Below, piece by piece: positions 26,349 through 35,480 of a stretch of 64,000 nucleotides of DNA. Position 1 is the stretch's first letter; each line of letters starts with the position of its first letter. The position numbers were made by a program, and so were the translations under genes. Below the pieces are notes generated by a model. It was not told the origin of the DNA. It searched no databases and saw nothing but the letters and a program-made list of their open reading frames with translations. This DNA comes from Nocardia wallacei. Its GTDB lineage: Bacteria > Actinomycetota > Actinomycetes > Mycobacteriales > Mycobacteriaceae. The stretch is taken from contig NZ_AP023396.1 in the NCBI RefSeq assembly GCF_014466955.1, positions 4,774,001 through 4,838,000 on the forward strand, in the 5' to 3' direction.

Positions 26349-29300
26349 GTGGACGTGTCGGTTGAGTGTGGTCCAGCGTGGCCGCAGCGGGGGCGGGGAA
26401 CCGCTCTACCGGGGGTGGACGGTGCGATCGGCGCATGCCCGAGCACCACGAATACGCTGGTCGCTCTGGTCGATGCTCGGGTGCGCGCCTCGCCCGACGC
26501 GGTGGCCGTGCGCGCCGGGGATCAGGCACTCACCTACGCCGAGTTGTCGCGCCGGGCGGATACGACGGCCCAGCTGCTGCGGGCGCGCGGCATCGGCCCG
26601 GGGTCGTTGGTCGCGGTTGTGCTCGAACGCTCCGTGTGTGTGCCTATCGCCTTGCTCGGGGTATTGCGTACGGGCGCGGCTTATCTGCCGCTCGACCCTT
26701 CCTATCCGGCCAGGCGGCTCGCGGCCCTGGTGGCCGACGCGACGCCCGATTGCGCACTGATCGGTTCGGAATTGGCCGTCGAGCTACCGGCTGACACACC
26801 GGTGCTGTTCATGCCGGACCGCACCGCGACCGCCGCGGCAGGAGTCGCGTCGAAGCAGGGGACCACCGAAAGCGCAGGCGAATCCCCGCCCAGTCCGGGC
26901 GTGTCCGCCGCGACCGTGACCGGCATCGGCACGGCGGCAAATGGAATGGCGGCAGGTGAGTCCACCACCGCGGAATCGGTCAAGCGGTATCGGAGTGGAC
27001 AGGTCGCGAGCCCCGCGGAGTCCGGCGGTACGCCAGGCATGCGGGTGCGGCCCGAGGACCTCGCGTACGTGATCTACACCTCCGGCTCCACGGGCGCGCC
27101 GAAAGGTGTCGCGATAACGCACGGCAACATCGTGCACCTGTTGACGAAGGGCTTGTCGTGCTTCGACTTCCGTGCGTCCGACGTGTGGACGGTGTTCCAT
27201 TCCTTCGCCTTCGATTTCGCCGTGTGGGAGCTGTGGGGCGCGCTGGTCTCGGGCGGAACGGCGGTCGTCGTCGATCACGCGACGTCCCGGTCACCGGATC
27301 TGTTCCGCGACTTGCTGTTTCGGGAGCAGATCACGGTTCTGAGTCAGACGCCGACGGCATTCGAGCTGCTCGATGCGGCCGACCGCGCGGCGCCACCCGA
27401 TCGCCCGCTGGCGCTGCGGTACGTCGTCTTCGGCGGCGAGGCGCTGACCACATCCCGGCTCGCGGCATGGTTCGACCGGCACGGCGACCACACGCCGCGG
27501 CTGGTGAACATGTACGGCATCACCGAAACCACTGTGCACGTGACCTTTCGGCCGCTGGACCGCGACGCGGCGACGGAAGCGACGCTGGGCAGCGGCATCG
27601 GCGACGGCCTCCCCGGCGTCGGCGCCCGCGTCCTCGACGGTCGGCTGCGGCCGGTGCCGGTGTGGGCCACCGGCGAGGTGTACGTGGCGGGCGCCCAGGT
27701 GGCGCGCGGCTACCTCGGGCGGCCCGGGCTCACCGCCGCCCGGTTCGTCGCCGATCCGTACGGTCCGCCGGGCACGCGCATGTACCGATCCGGCGACATC
27801 GTGCGGCGGGCACGCACCGGGCTGGAGTACCTGCGGCGCGGCGACGAGCAGGTGCAACTGCGCGGGTTCCGGATCGAACCGGGCGAGGTCGAGGCGGTGC
27901 TGCGGCGGTGCGGCGCCGCCGACGCGAAGGCGATCGTCCGGGACGGGCAGCTGCTCGCGTATGTCCGCGGCCTCGATCCCGCAGCAGTCACCAATCTCGA
28001 ACGAGAACTGCGCGAACAGCTTCCGAGCCATATGGTGCCCGCGGCGGTCACTGCCGTCGACGACTGGCCGCTGACGGCGAACGGCAAGCTCGACGTCCAG
28101 GCACTGCCGGGGCCCGACTTCGAATCGCGCTCGACGGGCAGGCCGCCGCGGACCGACCGCGAACGCACCGTCGCCGCGATCTTCCGCGAGGTGCTCGGCC
28201 TGACCGAGATCGGCATCGATGACGATTTCTTCCGGATGGGCGGCGACTCGCTGAGCGCCGTCCGATTGCGCGCCCGCATGCTGCGGGAACTGGGCGAGGA
28301 GGTGCGGGTGCAGGACATCTTCGAGCACCGCACCGTCGCGGCCGTCGCCGCGGTGTCCGCGCGGCCCCGGACACTGCCCGCCCGGACCGACAGTATCCGC
28401 ACCGCCGTTGTGCCGCTGTCGTTTCCGCAGCGGCGGTTGCTCGAGCTGAACGAGTTCGAGCGTGCGGGGCAGGGTCCCGGCCGCGCCTACGTGCTGCCGC
28501 TGCGGCTCGCGGGCTCGATGCCGCCCGCGGTGGTGGCGCGGGCTCTCGCCGACCTCGTCGGGCGGCACGAGATCCTGCGGACCGTCTTCCCCGGGCGCCA
28601 GGTCGTCCTGGCCGAGGCTCTCGATTTCGAGACGGTCGCCGGGGGCGCGAAGCAGGTCGCCGCCTGCGCGGAGCAACCGTTCGATCTGCGCACGCAGGTG
28701 CCGTTGCGGGCGCGGCTGTTTCCGGACCGGCGCGGCGACCTGCTGCTGGTGGTACTGCACCACATCGCCGCCGACGGCTGGTCGCTGGCGCCGCTGGTGC
28801 GCGATCTGGGTACGGCGCTGCGGGCGCGATGCGGTGGCGCCGCGCCGGCGTGGCAACCGCTGCCGATGCAGTACGGCGAGCACGCCATCTGGCAGCACCG
28901 TCTGGTCGAGGGCGCGGACGGACGGTCTCCGATCGCCGCCCAGCTGGCGTTCTGGCGCGAGACGCTGGCCGGGCTGCCGCCGGTGCCGCGGCCGTCCCGC
29001 CCGGCCGGGACGCCTCCGCCGGTCGCCCACCGGCTGTCGTTCCATCTCGATCCGGACCGCTATCGCGAATTGGCCGACAGTGCCGCCGCGCACGACGTCA
29101 GTGTATTCATGCTGGCGCACACGGCCTTCACCCTGGCGCTCGGAGAGATCGGGTACGGCGAGGACATCGCGATCTGCGTGCCGACGGCCGGGCGGACCGA
29201 GGTCGGGATGGAGGAGATGGTCGGGCGTTTCACGAACTTCCTCGTGCTGCGCACCCGCACCGGCGATGCGCCCGATTTCGCCCGCCTGCTCCGACGCGTC

Positions 29301-29684
29301 CGCCGAATCAGTCTGCGCGCCATGGACAATCAGGACGCGCCCTTCGAATTCGTCACCGAATCCCTCGGTCTGCGCGACCACCTGCGCATCCGGCTGGCGT
29401 TCCAGAACATCCCCGCCTCCGACCTGCGCGGCGCCGGCCTCGACGCGTCCTGGGAGCCACTGGCCGAACCGGCGGCCCCCGCGGACTGGGACATCTCGCT
29501 CATCCTCACCGAGGAGAAGGACGAGAACGGCCGTGCCCGAGCCCTGTTCGGCTTCCTCGAGTACGCCGCCGACGTCCTCGACGCCCGCTCGGCGAAGAAG
29601 CTGAGCAAGCGGTTCGACGCGATGCTGTCCGCGGGGCTGGAGCAGGCGGACCCGAACGGGGATTGCCCCCGTGTCGGTTCATGA
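26349..29684 (+). CDS. Orphan non-ribosomal peptide synthetase, A-T-C
   Basis: 1111 residues from the GTG at 26349 (GGGGAG 6 bp upstream; GTG 26283 is also open). Order: adenylation (about 25-585), carrier (about 600-670) and condensation (about 685-1095). A-domain motifs: A3 YVIYTSGSTGAPKG (240), A4 FDFAVWE, A5 NMYGITETTVHV, A8 GDEQVQLRGFRIEPGEVE, A10 Lys580. Specificity positions read D-F-W-S-V-G-M-V-H, close to the threonine code. Carrier serine Ser634 in GGDSLSAV; C-domain HHIAADG at 804-810. There is no thioesterase and no second module. A 70-residue Ala/Ser/Thr/Gly insertion precedes A3. Product unknown. Confidence 0.9.
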   Translation: MDVSVECGPAWPQRGRGTALPGVDGAIGACPSTTNTLVALVDARVRASPDAVAVRAGDQALTYAELSRRADTTAQLLRARGIGPGSLVAVVLERSVCVPIALLGVLRTGAAYLPLDPSYPARRLAALVADATPDCALIGSELAVELPADTPVLFMPDRTATAAAGVASKQGTTESAGESPPSPGVSAATVTGIGTAANGMAAGESTTAESVKRYRSGQVASPAESGGTPGMRVRPEDLAYVIYTSGSTGAPKGVAITHGNIVHLLTKGLSCFDFRASDVWTVFHSFAFDFAVWELWGALVSGGTAVVVDHATSRSPDLFRDLLFREQITVLSQTPTAFELLDAADRAAPPDRPLALRYVVFGGEALTTSRLAAWFDRHGDHTPRLVNMYGITETTVHVTFRPLDRDAATEATLGSGIGDGLPGVGARVLDGRLRPVPVWATGEVYVAGAQVARGYLGRPGLTAARFVADPYGPPGTRMYRSGDIVRRARTGLEYLRRGDEQVQLRGFRIEPGEVEAVLRRCGAADAKAIVRDGQLLAYVRGLDPAAVTNLERELREQLPSHMVPAAVTAVDDWPLTANGKLDVQALPGPDFESRSTGRPPRTDRERTVAAIFREVLGLTEIGIDDDFFRMGGDSLSAVRLRARMLRELGEEVRVQDIFEHRTVAAVAAVSARPRTLPARTDSIRTAVVPLSFPQRRLLELNEFERAGQGPGRAYVLPLRLAGSMPPAVVARALADLVGRHEILRTVFPGRQVVLAEALDFETVAGGAKQVAACAEQPFDLRTQVPLRARLFPDRRGDLLLVVLHHIAADGWSLAPLVRDLGTALRARCGGAAPAWQPLPMQYGEHAIWQHRLVEGADGRSPIAAQLAFWRETLAGLPPVPRPSRPAGTPPPVAHRLSFHLDPDRYRELADSAAAHDVSVFMLAHTAFTLALGEIGYGEDIAICVPTAGRTEVGMEEMVGRFTNFLVLRTRTGDAPDFARLLRRVRRISLRAMDNQDAPFEFVTESLGLRDHLRIRLAFQNIPASDLRGAGLDASWEPLAEPAAPADWDISLILTEEKDENGRARALFGFLEYAADVLDARSAKKLSKRFDAMLSAGLEQADPNGDCPRVGS

Positions 29685-29750
29685 GCTAGCGTCTGGACAA
29701 GTGTACGGACAAGGCTTCGCCGCGTCCGGCCCTAGTCGAGGAGAATTCCC

Positions 29751-31286
29751 ATGGCCATCGTTCGCTCGATTCCGGGGACCGCCGAGGGTCGCCGCCGCCT
29801 GGCTCTGGACAGCCCGGTGGATCGGCGGCCGATCGATGAGATCGAGGTCGCCGATGCCGCCGAGGTGGCGGCCGTCGTCGCGAAAGCCCGTGCCGCGCAG
29901 CCGGGTTGGGCCGCGCGCGGCGTCGCCGAGCGCGCCGCCGTCCTGCGTTCCGCGGTCGAGGTGCTGGTGGCGCGCCGCGAGGAGATCATCGATACGGTGC
30001 ACGCCGAGACCGGTAAGCCGCGCGTCGAGGCGCTCACCATGGAGATCGTCGCCGGGTGCGATTTCCTCAACCACTGGAGTGCGCGCGCCCGCCGCGATCT
30101 GCGCCCGCACCGGCAGCGGCTGCACGGCTATCTGCTGCCGCTGAAGAAGCTCTACATCGACTACCAGCCGCTGGGCGTGATCGGCGTGATCACCCCGTGG
30201 AACGGGCCGTTCATCCTCTCGCTCAATCCCGTCGTGCAGGCGTTGCTGGCGGGAAACTCGGTGGTCCTCAAGCCGTCGGAGGTCACACCCCGCTCGGGCG
30301 AGTGGGTGGTGCGGATCCTGCGCGAGGCGGGGGTACCCAACGATGTCGTGCAGGTGCTGCACGGTGACGGTGAGACCGGCGCCGCGCTGGTCGACGCGGA
30401 GATCGACAAGGTGTGCTTCACCGGCAGCGTCGGCACCGGGCGCAAGATCGCCGCGTCGTGCGCGCAGCGACTGCTGCCCTACACCCTCGAACTCGGCGGC
30501 AAGGACGCCATGATCGTCTGCGCCGACGCCGACCTCGAACGCGCGGCGGCGGGCGCGGTGTATCTGTCGATGTTCAACACCGGGCAGGTGTGCATGAGCG
30601 TCGAGCGGATCTATGTGGTCGATTCCGTCGCCGACGAATTCGTCCGGCTGGTGACCGAGCAGGCGGCCGCCGTCACCTACGGTCCGGGCGCGGCCGATAT
30701 GGGACCGCTGTTCTGGGATCGCCAGCTCGACGTGGTCACCAGGCATATCGAGGACGCGAAGGCCAAGGGCGCCGACATCGCCGTCGGCGGTTCGCCCGCC
30801 GCGGGCAACGGGTTGTACTTCCAGCCCACGGTCGTCGTCGGCGCCACGCACGAGATGCGGCTCATGACCGAGGAGACCTTCGGGCCGGTGGTGGCGATCA
30901 CCCGCGTGCGCGACGAGGACGAGGCGATCCGGCTCGCCAACGACAGCCGCTACGGCTTGAGCGGTTCGGTGTTCACCAAGGACGCCGCCAAGGCGAGGCG
31001 TATCGCGTCGCGGCTGGTCACCGGATCGGTTGTGCACAACGACGCGTCGGTCATCTACGGAGTCGCCGAGGCGCCGTTCGGCGGACGGAAGGAAAGCGGA
31101 GTGGGCCAGGTCAACGGCACCGGCGCGCTGCGCGGATTCACCCACCCCCAGCCGGTGCTGATCGACCGGTGGCAGACCAAGAAGGAAAGCGTCTGGTACC
31201 CGTACTCGGAGAAGACGCAGCGCAGCCTCGAGGCAGTGGTGCGGTACGGGTTCGGTACCCGGCTGGGGCGGCGGTTCCTTTCCTGA
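29751..31286 (+). CDS. Aldehyde dehydrogenase
   Basis: 511-residue NAD(P)-dependent aldehyde dehydrogenase. The cofactor motif is FTGSVGTGRKIA, the general base Glu lies in TLELGGKDAMIV and the catalytic Cys in FNTGQVCMSVERIYV; PWNGPF and EETFGPVV are typical. Substrate range is not readable; succinate-semialdehyde or medium-chain aldehydes are possible. ATG 29751 follows GAGGAGAATTCCC. It begins 66 bp after the peptide synthetase stop, so it may be in the same transcript, but nothing ties it to peptide synthesis. Confidence 0.9.
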   Translation: MAIVRSIPGTAEGRRRLALDSPVDRRPIDEIEVADAAEVAAVVAKARAAQPGWAARGVAERAAVLRSAVEVLVARREEIIDTVHAETGKPRVEALTMEIVAGCDFLNHWSARARRDLRPHRQRLHGYLLPLKKLYIDYQPLGVIGVITPWNGPFILSLNPVVQALLAGNSVVLKPSEVTPRSGEWVVRILREAGVPNDVVQVLHGDGETGAALVDAEIDKVCFTGSVGTGRKIAASCAQRLLPYTLELGGKDAMIVCADADLERAAAGAVYLSMFNTGQVCMSVERIYVVDSVADEFVRLVTEQAAAVTYGPGAADMGPLFWDRQLDVVTRHIEDAKAKGADIAVGGSPAAGNGLYFQPTVVVGATHEMRLMTEETFGPVVAITRVRDEDEAIRLANDSRYGLSGSVFTKDAAKARRIASRLVTGSVVHNDASVIYGVAEAPFGGRKESGVGQVNGTGALRGFTHPQPVLIDRWQTKKESVWYPYSEKTQRSLEAVVRYGFGTRLGRRFLS

Positions 31287-31341
31287 CCCTGTGTCGGCCG
31301 AAACGCCACTGCCGCAAGCACTTTCACCGAGAGAGGCCCGA

Positions 31342-31860
31342 ATGTCCACCCTGCACCCGTGCGAGCGCGTCGATGCGAGCTTCGCCGACACCGCACCGCA
31401 CCGCTACTCCAACAGCGTCGAGCTGAACGTCACCCCCGAGCAGGTGTTCGAGGTACTCGCCGACGCCTCGGCCTGGCCCAGGTGGGCCACGGTGATCACC
31501 GATGTCACCTGGACCAGCCCGGAGCCGCGTGGCATCGGCACCACGCGCACGGTGCGGATGCGGGCCGGGATCGTCGGCAATGAGGAGTTCCTCGCGTGGG
31601 AGCCACACAGCCACTTGGCTTTTCGCTTCAACGAGTGCTCCACGAAGGGCATCCGGGCCTTCGCCGAGGACTACCGCATCGTCCCCACACCCACCGGCTG
31701 CCGCCTCACCTGGACCATGGCCATGTCGGGAGACCGCCCGACCTCGGTCTCCCTCCGCCTGTTCGCGCCGTTGATGAACGCGACCTTCCGCCACTTCCTG
31801 CGCAAGCTCCGCACACTCACCGATCAGCGCTTCGCCCCGGTGACCTCTCCGCGCACGTAG
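31342..31860 (+). CDS. SRPBCC (START-like) ligand-binding protein
   Basis: 172 residues of the polyketide cyclase/dehydrase-like SRPBCC superfamily. After a short leader the typical start NSVELNVTPEQVFEVLAD is followed by WPRWATVITDVTWTS and the C-terminal helix LRLFAPLMNATFRHFLRKLR. It binds a hydrophobic ligand, identity unknown. The ATG at 31342 has GAGAGG upstream. It lies 55 bp after the aldehyde dehydrogenase gene on the same strand and could be in the same operon. Confidence 0.82.
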   Translation: MSTLHPCERVDASFADTAPHRYSNSVELNVTPEQVFEVLADASAWPRWATVITDVTWTSPEPRGIGTTRTVRMRAGIVGNEEFLAWEPHSHLAFRFNECSTKGIRAFAEDYRIVPTPTGCRLTWTMAMSGDRPTSVSLRLFAPLMNATFRHFLRKLRTLTDQRFAPVTSPRT

Positions 31861-32009
31861 TTGCGCGCATGCCCTGCAGAATCACCGAACCGGTCATCGA
31901 CCGCGGAAGGTAGTCGTCATGTCGTGATGCAGGCCACACTGGACCTCGAGTCCGGTTCAGCTCTTAGCGTCGTTCACCGGGACCTTCAGCTCGAACGACG
32001 AGGAGCATC

Positions 32010-32915
32010 ATGAGCACCATCGAAGGCGGCACCGACCCGGCAACCACCGTGACCGTGCTGGGACTCGGCGCCATGGGATCCGCGATCGCCGGTGTGTTCG
32101 TCGACCGCGGATATCGCACGACGGTGTGGAACCGGACCGCGAGTAAGACCGCGCCACTGGTCGACGCCGGCGCCACGGCCGCCGCGACCGCGGCCGAAGC
32201 GGTGGCCGCGAGCCGGCTCGTCGTGGTCTGCCTGCTCGACAGCACCGCGGTCGACGAGGTACTGAAATCGGTCGATGCCGCGATCGCGGGCAAGGTGCTG
32301 GTGAATGTCACCAGTGGCGCTCCGGCCCAGGCGCGGGCCAACGAACGCTGGGCGAACGAGCGCGGCGCCGAATACCTCGACGGCAAGCTCATGGGTGATC
32401 CCCCGTACGTGGGCACACCGGATATCCTGTTGCCCTTCAGCGGATCCCGCAGCGCCTTCGAGACCTACGAGCCGATGTTGCGGACGCTGGGCACCATCAC
32501 CTACCACGGTGCCGACTCCGGCGCGGCCGCAGTGGAATTCATGGCCCAGGTCGCGGTGGGCTACGAGTTGCTCCTCGGTTTCCTGCACACGCTCAGGCTG
32601 GTGCGGGCCGAGGGATTCGACGTCGCGGAGTTCGCCGAACGCGTCGCGGGGTCGGTGGCCGCCTACCCCGCCTTGCTCACCGCGATCGGCCGAGCGGTCC
32701 GCGACGGCGACTACCCGCCGGACCTCGGCCCCCTGCATGTCCAAGCGGCACTGATGGACGACCTGATCAGCCATCGCGAATCGGTCGGCGTGGAAGCCGC
32801 CCGCATGCGCGAGGTCAAGCACCTGATGGATCACCGCATCGCCGAAGGCCACGGCCACCAAGGCTTTTCGAGCCTGTTCGAGGAAATACCCGACCATCGC
32901 TCCGCTACCAGCTGA
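32010..32915 (+). CDS. NADPH-dependent imine-reductase-like oxidoreductase
   Basis: 301-residue member of the 6-phosphogluconate dehydrogenase/beta-hydroxyacid dehydrogenase clan. The NAD(P) motif is [12 protein letters not shown], with VWNRTASKT giving an Arg/Thr pair that suits NADPH. The C-terminal helical dimer domain (about 165-300) and the phrase [21 protein letters not shown] fit imine reductases better than sugar-acid dehydrogenases. ATG 32010 follows GACGAGGAGCATC. No cyclic imine pathway is visible nearby, so substrate is unknown. Confidence 0.78.
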   Translation: MSTIEGGTDPATTVTVLGLGAMGSAIAGVFVDRGYRTTVWNRTASKTAPLVDAGATAAATAAEAVAASRLVVVCLLDSTAVDEVLKSVDAAIAGKVLVNVTSGAPAQARANERWANERGAEYLDGKLMGDPPYVGTPDILLPFSGSRSAFETYEPMLRTLGTITYHGADSGAAAVEFMAQVAVGYELLLGFLHTLRLVRAEGFDVAEFAERVAGSVAAYPALLTAIGRAVRDGDYPPDLGPLHVQAALMDDLISHRESVGVEAARMREVKHLMDHRIAEGHGHQGFSSLFEEIPDHRSATS

Positions 32916-32945
32916 CCGGAAGCCGCCGCACCCCGAGGACCCCAG

Positions 32946-33080
32946 CGAATCCGGGCGCATCACGATATCGCCTGCGAGCCGCAAACCCGGGAACCCGAAT
33001 ATCAACGCGGGCAGAGCGATTCGCAGCCCGACCCGGGCCAGCCGCCTGCCCGAGCGCTGATGAATGCCGTATCCGAACCC
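32946..33080 (-). pseudogene. Remnant of a cytochrome P450 heme loop and C-terminus
   Basis: The minus strand reads [20 protein letters not shown], then [18 protein letters not shown] and MRPDS, without its own start. This matches the end of bacterial P450s (FGYGIHQCLGxxLARxEL, FPxLRLA), but the heme-ligating cysteine position is Arg. About 45 codons remain, lying immediately after the IS-split LLM gene. The rest of the P450 is gone. Confidence 0.55.
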
Positions 33081-33893
33081 TCGGCCGGGCTGCCCGGCGG
33101 CAATCAGATGTCGCGGGTGATCTCGGAGAATCGGTCGAGTTCGCGGAGAGTCGCGTCGCGGGGCAGGACCGGGACGATGCCGAGCAGGGTGCGGTGAATG
33201 CCCAAATCCGCCAGGCGGTTCAGTTCGCCCGGTCGCGGGTCGAAGACCGTCGCGATGACCGGTACCGGTGTCCGGCCGCGGTCCTCGGCCAGACGACGCA
33301 GCTCGGCGATTCCCTTCGCCAGTTCCTCGAGGGGGATGCCGACCGGTGCCAGCCAGCCGTCGGCGTGATCGAGGATGCGTTCGTGGGTGGACGGGCCCCA
33401 GCCGCCCAGCCACACCGGTGGGCGCGGCCGCTGGACCGGTTTCGGCCAGGAGTACAGCGGATCGAAATCCACGAATTCGCCATGGAATTCGGCCTGCTGC
33501 TCGGTCCAGATCGCGGTCATCGCCAGCAGCCGCTCGCGCTGCAACGCGACGCGCGTGCGGGGATCGGTGCCATGGTTGCGCATTTCCTCCCGCAGCCAAC
33601 CGACACCGACGCCGAGTTCGAACCGGCCGCCCGACGCGGCGTCCAGACTCGCCACCTCCTTGGCGAGAATGATCGGGTCGCGCTGCACCACCAGCGTGAC
33701 CGCGGTGCCGACCCGCAATCGCCGGGTCCGCGCGGCGGCGAACGCCAGCGAGACGAACGGGTCGAGATTGCGGTAGTAGTCCCGCGGGATCTCGTCGCCG
33801 CCGGGATACGGCGTGGTGACCGTCACCGGGATGTGCGTGTGCTCGGCCACGAACAGCGACTCGAAGCCGCGATCCTCCACTGCCTGGGCTAGT

Positions 33894-34982
33894 TGTACTG
33901 ACCACGGACGTTGGTGACGGCGTGGCGAGCTGACATGGCGAAGACCTCCGAGTGAAGTGAGAGCTGTCTAGGAACTCATTCACTGCCGGAGGTCTTCGTG
34001 TCCCACCGTAATGCCCCGCTCTCGGAGTTGGGCCGGTTACGTCTTGCTCGTTGTGTCGTCGAGGACGGCTGGCCGTTGCGGCGGGCCGCGGAAAGATTCC
34101 AGGTCTGCCACACCACCGCCAAACGGTGGGCAGACCGCTACCGGGTCGACGGCGCGACCGCGATGGCCGATCGATCCAGCTGCCCGCATCGCAGCCCGGC
34201 GCGGACCCCGACCCGCACCGAACGCCGCATCATCAAGGTCCGGGTCCTGCGCCGGTGGGGGCCGGCCCGCATCGCCTACCTGCTCGGATTGAATCCCTCG
34301 ACAGTGCACCGGGTTCTGCGACGCTACCGGCTGAGCAGGTTGAGTTGGCTCGACCGCGCTACCAGCACACCGGTGCGCCGCTACGAACACGACCGCCCTG
34401 GTGATCTGATCCATGTCGATGTCAAGAAACTCGGCAAGATCCCCGACGGCGGCGGCCATCGCAAACTCGGTCGCAGCGTGGGGCGGCGAAACTGGCAGGC
34501 CCACAAACCCACCGCCGAACGCAACGGCTACGGCAACCCCCGCCACGGCTACCACTATCTGCATACCGCGCTCGATGATCATTCCCGGCTGGCCTACAGC
34601 GAGATCCTGGCCGATGAACGCAAAGACACCGCTGCCGCATTCTGGACCCGCGCTGCCGCATGGTTCGCCGTCAACGGCATCAGGATCCGAAAAGTGTTGA
34701 CTGACAACGGATCCTGCTATCGATCCCGCACCTTCGCCGAGGCCCTCGGGCCGGTCGTTCATAAACGCACTCGTCCCTACTGCCCTCAAACCAATGGCAA
34801 GGTTGAGCGGTTCCATCGCACCCTGGCTGACGAATGGGCCTACGCCCGGCTCTACCGCAGCGACTCCGAACGATGCACAGCCTTCACGACCTGGCTACAC
34901 ACCTACAATCACCACCGCGGCCACACCGCACTCGCAGGCCACCCGCCAGCCAGCCGCGTTGCGAACCTCTCAGGTCAGTACA
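33894..34982 (+). mobile_element. Complete IS481-family insertion sequence, 1089 bp
   Basis: The ends TGTACTGACC (33894-33903) and GGTCAGTACA (34973-34982) are perfect 10-bp terminal inverted repeats, with weaker similarity further in. Flanking 6-bp duplications GCTAGT lie at 33888-33893 and 34983-34988. The central CTAG is the known target preference of IS481 itself (NCTAGN). One transposase gene fills the element. Both ends, the gene and the duplication are intact, so it may still be mobile. It interrupts the LLM oxidoreductase gene. Confidence 0.95.
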
Positions 34983-34987
34983 GCTAG
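33998..34987 (+). CDS. IS481-family transposase
   Basis: 329 residues. An N-terminal helix-turn-helix pair ([39 protein letters not shown]) is followed by the DDE integrase core: Asp in [13 protein letters not shown], Asp in [11 protein letters not shown] and Glu in [11 protein letters not shown]. It starts at GTG 33998. The stop codon TAG (34985-34987) is not inside the element: the reading frame crosses the right end (GTACAG) and uses the TAG of the duplicated CTAG target. Every insertion into CTAG in this orientation would therefore give the same stop. Confidence 0.95.
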   Translation: MSHRNAPLSELGRLRLARCVVEDGWPLRRAAERFQVCHTTAKRWADRYRVDGATAMADRSSCPHRSPARTPTRTERRIIKVRVLRRWGPARIAYLLGLNPSTVHRVLRRYRLSRLSWLDRATSTPVRRYEHDRPGDLIHVDVKKLGKIPDGGGHRKLGRSVGRRNWQAHKPTAERNGYGNPRHGYHYLHTALDDHSRLAYSEILADERKDTAAAFWTRAAAWFAVNGIRIRKVLTDNGSCYRSRTFAEALGPVVHKRTRPYCPQTNGKVERFHRTLADEWAYARLYRSDSERCTAFTTWLHTYNHHRGHTALAGHPPASRVANLSGQYS

Positions 34988-35058
34988 TTCGCCGGGTCCG
35001 ATGCTCTCGTCGGTGACGCCGGTGAAGATTCCGATCCGCATGCGGGCTACCGTAAACA

Positions 35059-35074
35059 TTGACACCAGCGTCAA
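35059..35074. promoter_or_regulatory. MerR-type palindrome between the split LLM gene and merR
   Basis: TTGAC-ACCAGC-GTCAA, perfect 5-bp arms. TTGACA/TTGACG elements on both strands coincide with it. On the LLM strand a TAGCCC follows TTGACG after 19 bp, the stretched spacing typical of MerR-controlled promoters. Confidence 0.5.
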
Positions 35075-35090
35075 GGTCAAGGTGAACGAT

Positions 35091-35480
35091 ATGCGGATCG
35101 GTGAACTCGCGCGGCGGACCGGAACCAGCACCCGCGCACTGCGCCACTACGAGCAGCAGGGGTTGCTGACCACGACGCGACAAGGCAACGGCTACCGCAG
35201 CTTCGACGATTCCGCCGCGGAAACGGTGTTGCGAATCCGCGCCTTGCTGGCGGCAGGTTTGACCACCGAGGTCATCGGCCGGGTATTGCCGTGCACCCGC
35301 GACAGCACCCCGCGTGTCGAGCCCTGCGACGAAGTCGTGGCGATCCTGCGCTCGGAGATCGACCGAATGGACACGCTCGCTTCGCATCTCGCCCGCTCAC
35401 GCGAGCTGCTCGCCTCGATTCTGGTCGAATCCGGTGTGCCGCAAGGGCACCCGGTCAGGCCGGGGCGGGCACGTCGATGA
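35091..35480 (+). CDS. MerR-family transcriptional regulator
   Basis: 129 residues. The winged helix at 1-70 has the classic start MRIGELARRTGTSTRALRHYEQQGLL, followed by a dimerising coiled helix (about 80-115: SEIDRMDTLASHLARSREL). Two cysteines (in LPCTRDSTPRVEPCDE) flank the hinge but do not form a known metal site. The ATG at 35091 is the conserved family start. It is divergent from the LLM oxidoreductase, its probable target, which the IS has disrupted. Its 3' end overlaps the convergent secreted-protein gene by 26 bp. Confidence 0.87.
   Translation: MRIGELARRTGTSTRALRHYEQQGLLTTTRQGNGYRSFDDSAAETVLRIRALLAAGLTTEVIGRVLPCTRDSTPRVEPCDEVVAILRSEIDRMDTLASHLARSRELLASILVESGVPQGHPVRPGRARR

Larger units (their letters stand above)
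33104..35041 (-). pseudogene. LLM-class (F420-dependent) oxidoreductase split by an IS481-family element
   Basis: The coding parts are 34989-35041 (start MRIGIFTGVTDESIGPGE) and 33104-33893 ([19 protein letters not shown] to the stop), separated by the insertion element plus one target-site copy. Joined, they give a 280-residue luciferase-like protein with [25 protein letters not shown] and PPVWLGGW, typical of F420-dependent members. The start codon at 35041 is only 50 bp from the divergent MerR start, with a MerR-type palindrome between. The insertion removes residues 1-18 from the rest, so the gene should be inactive. No other damage was seen, suggesting a recent event. Confidence 0.88.

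Noticed and set aside
33894..34982. Two-ORF IS3-type element with programmed frameshift
   Set aside because: There is a single 329-residue DDE transposase, short 10-bp ends and a CTAG target, all pointing to IS481.
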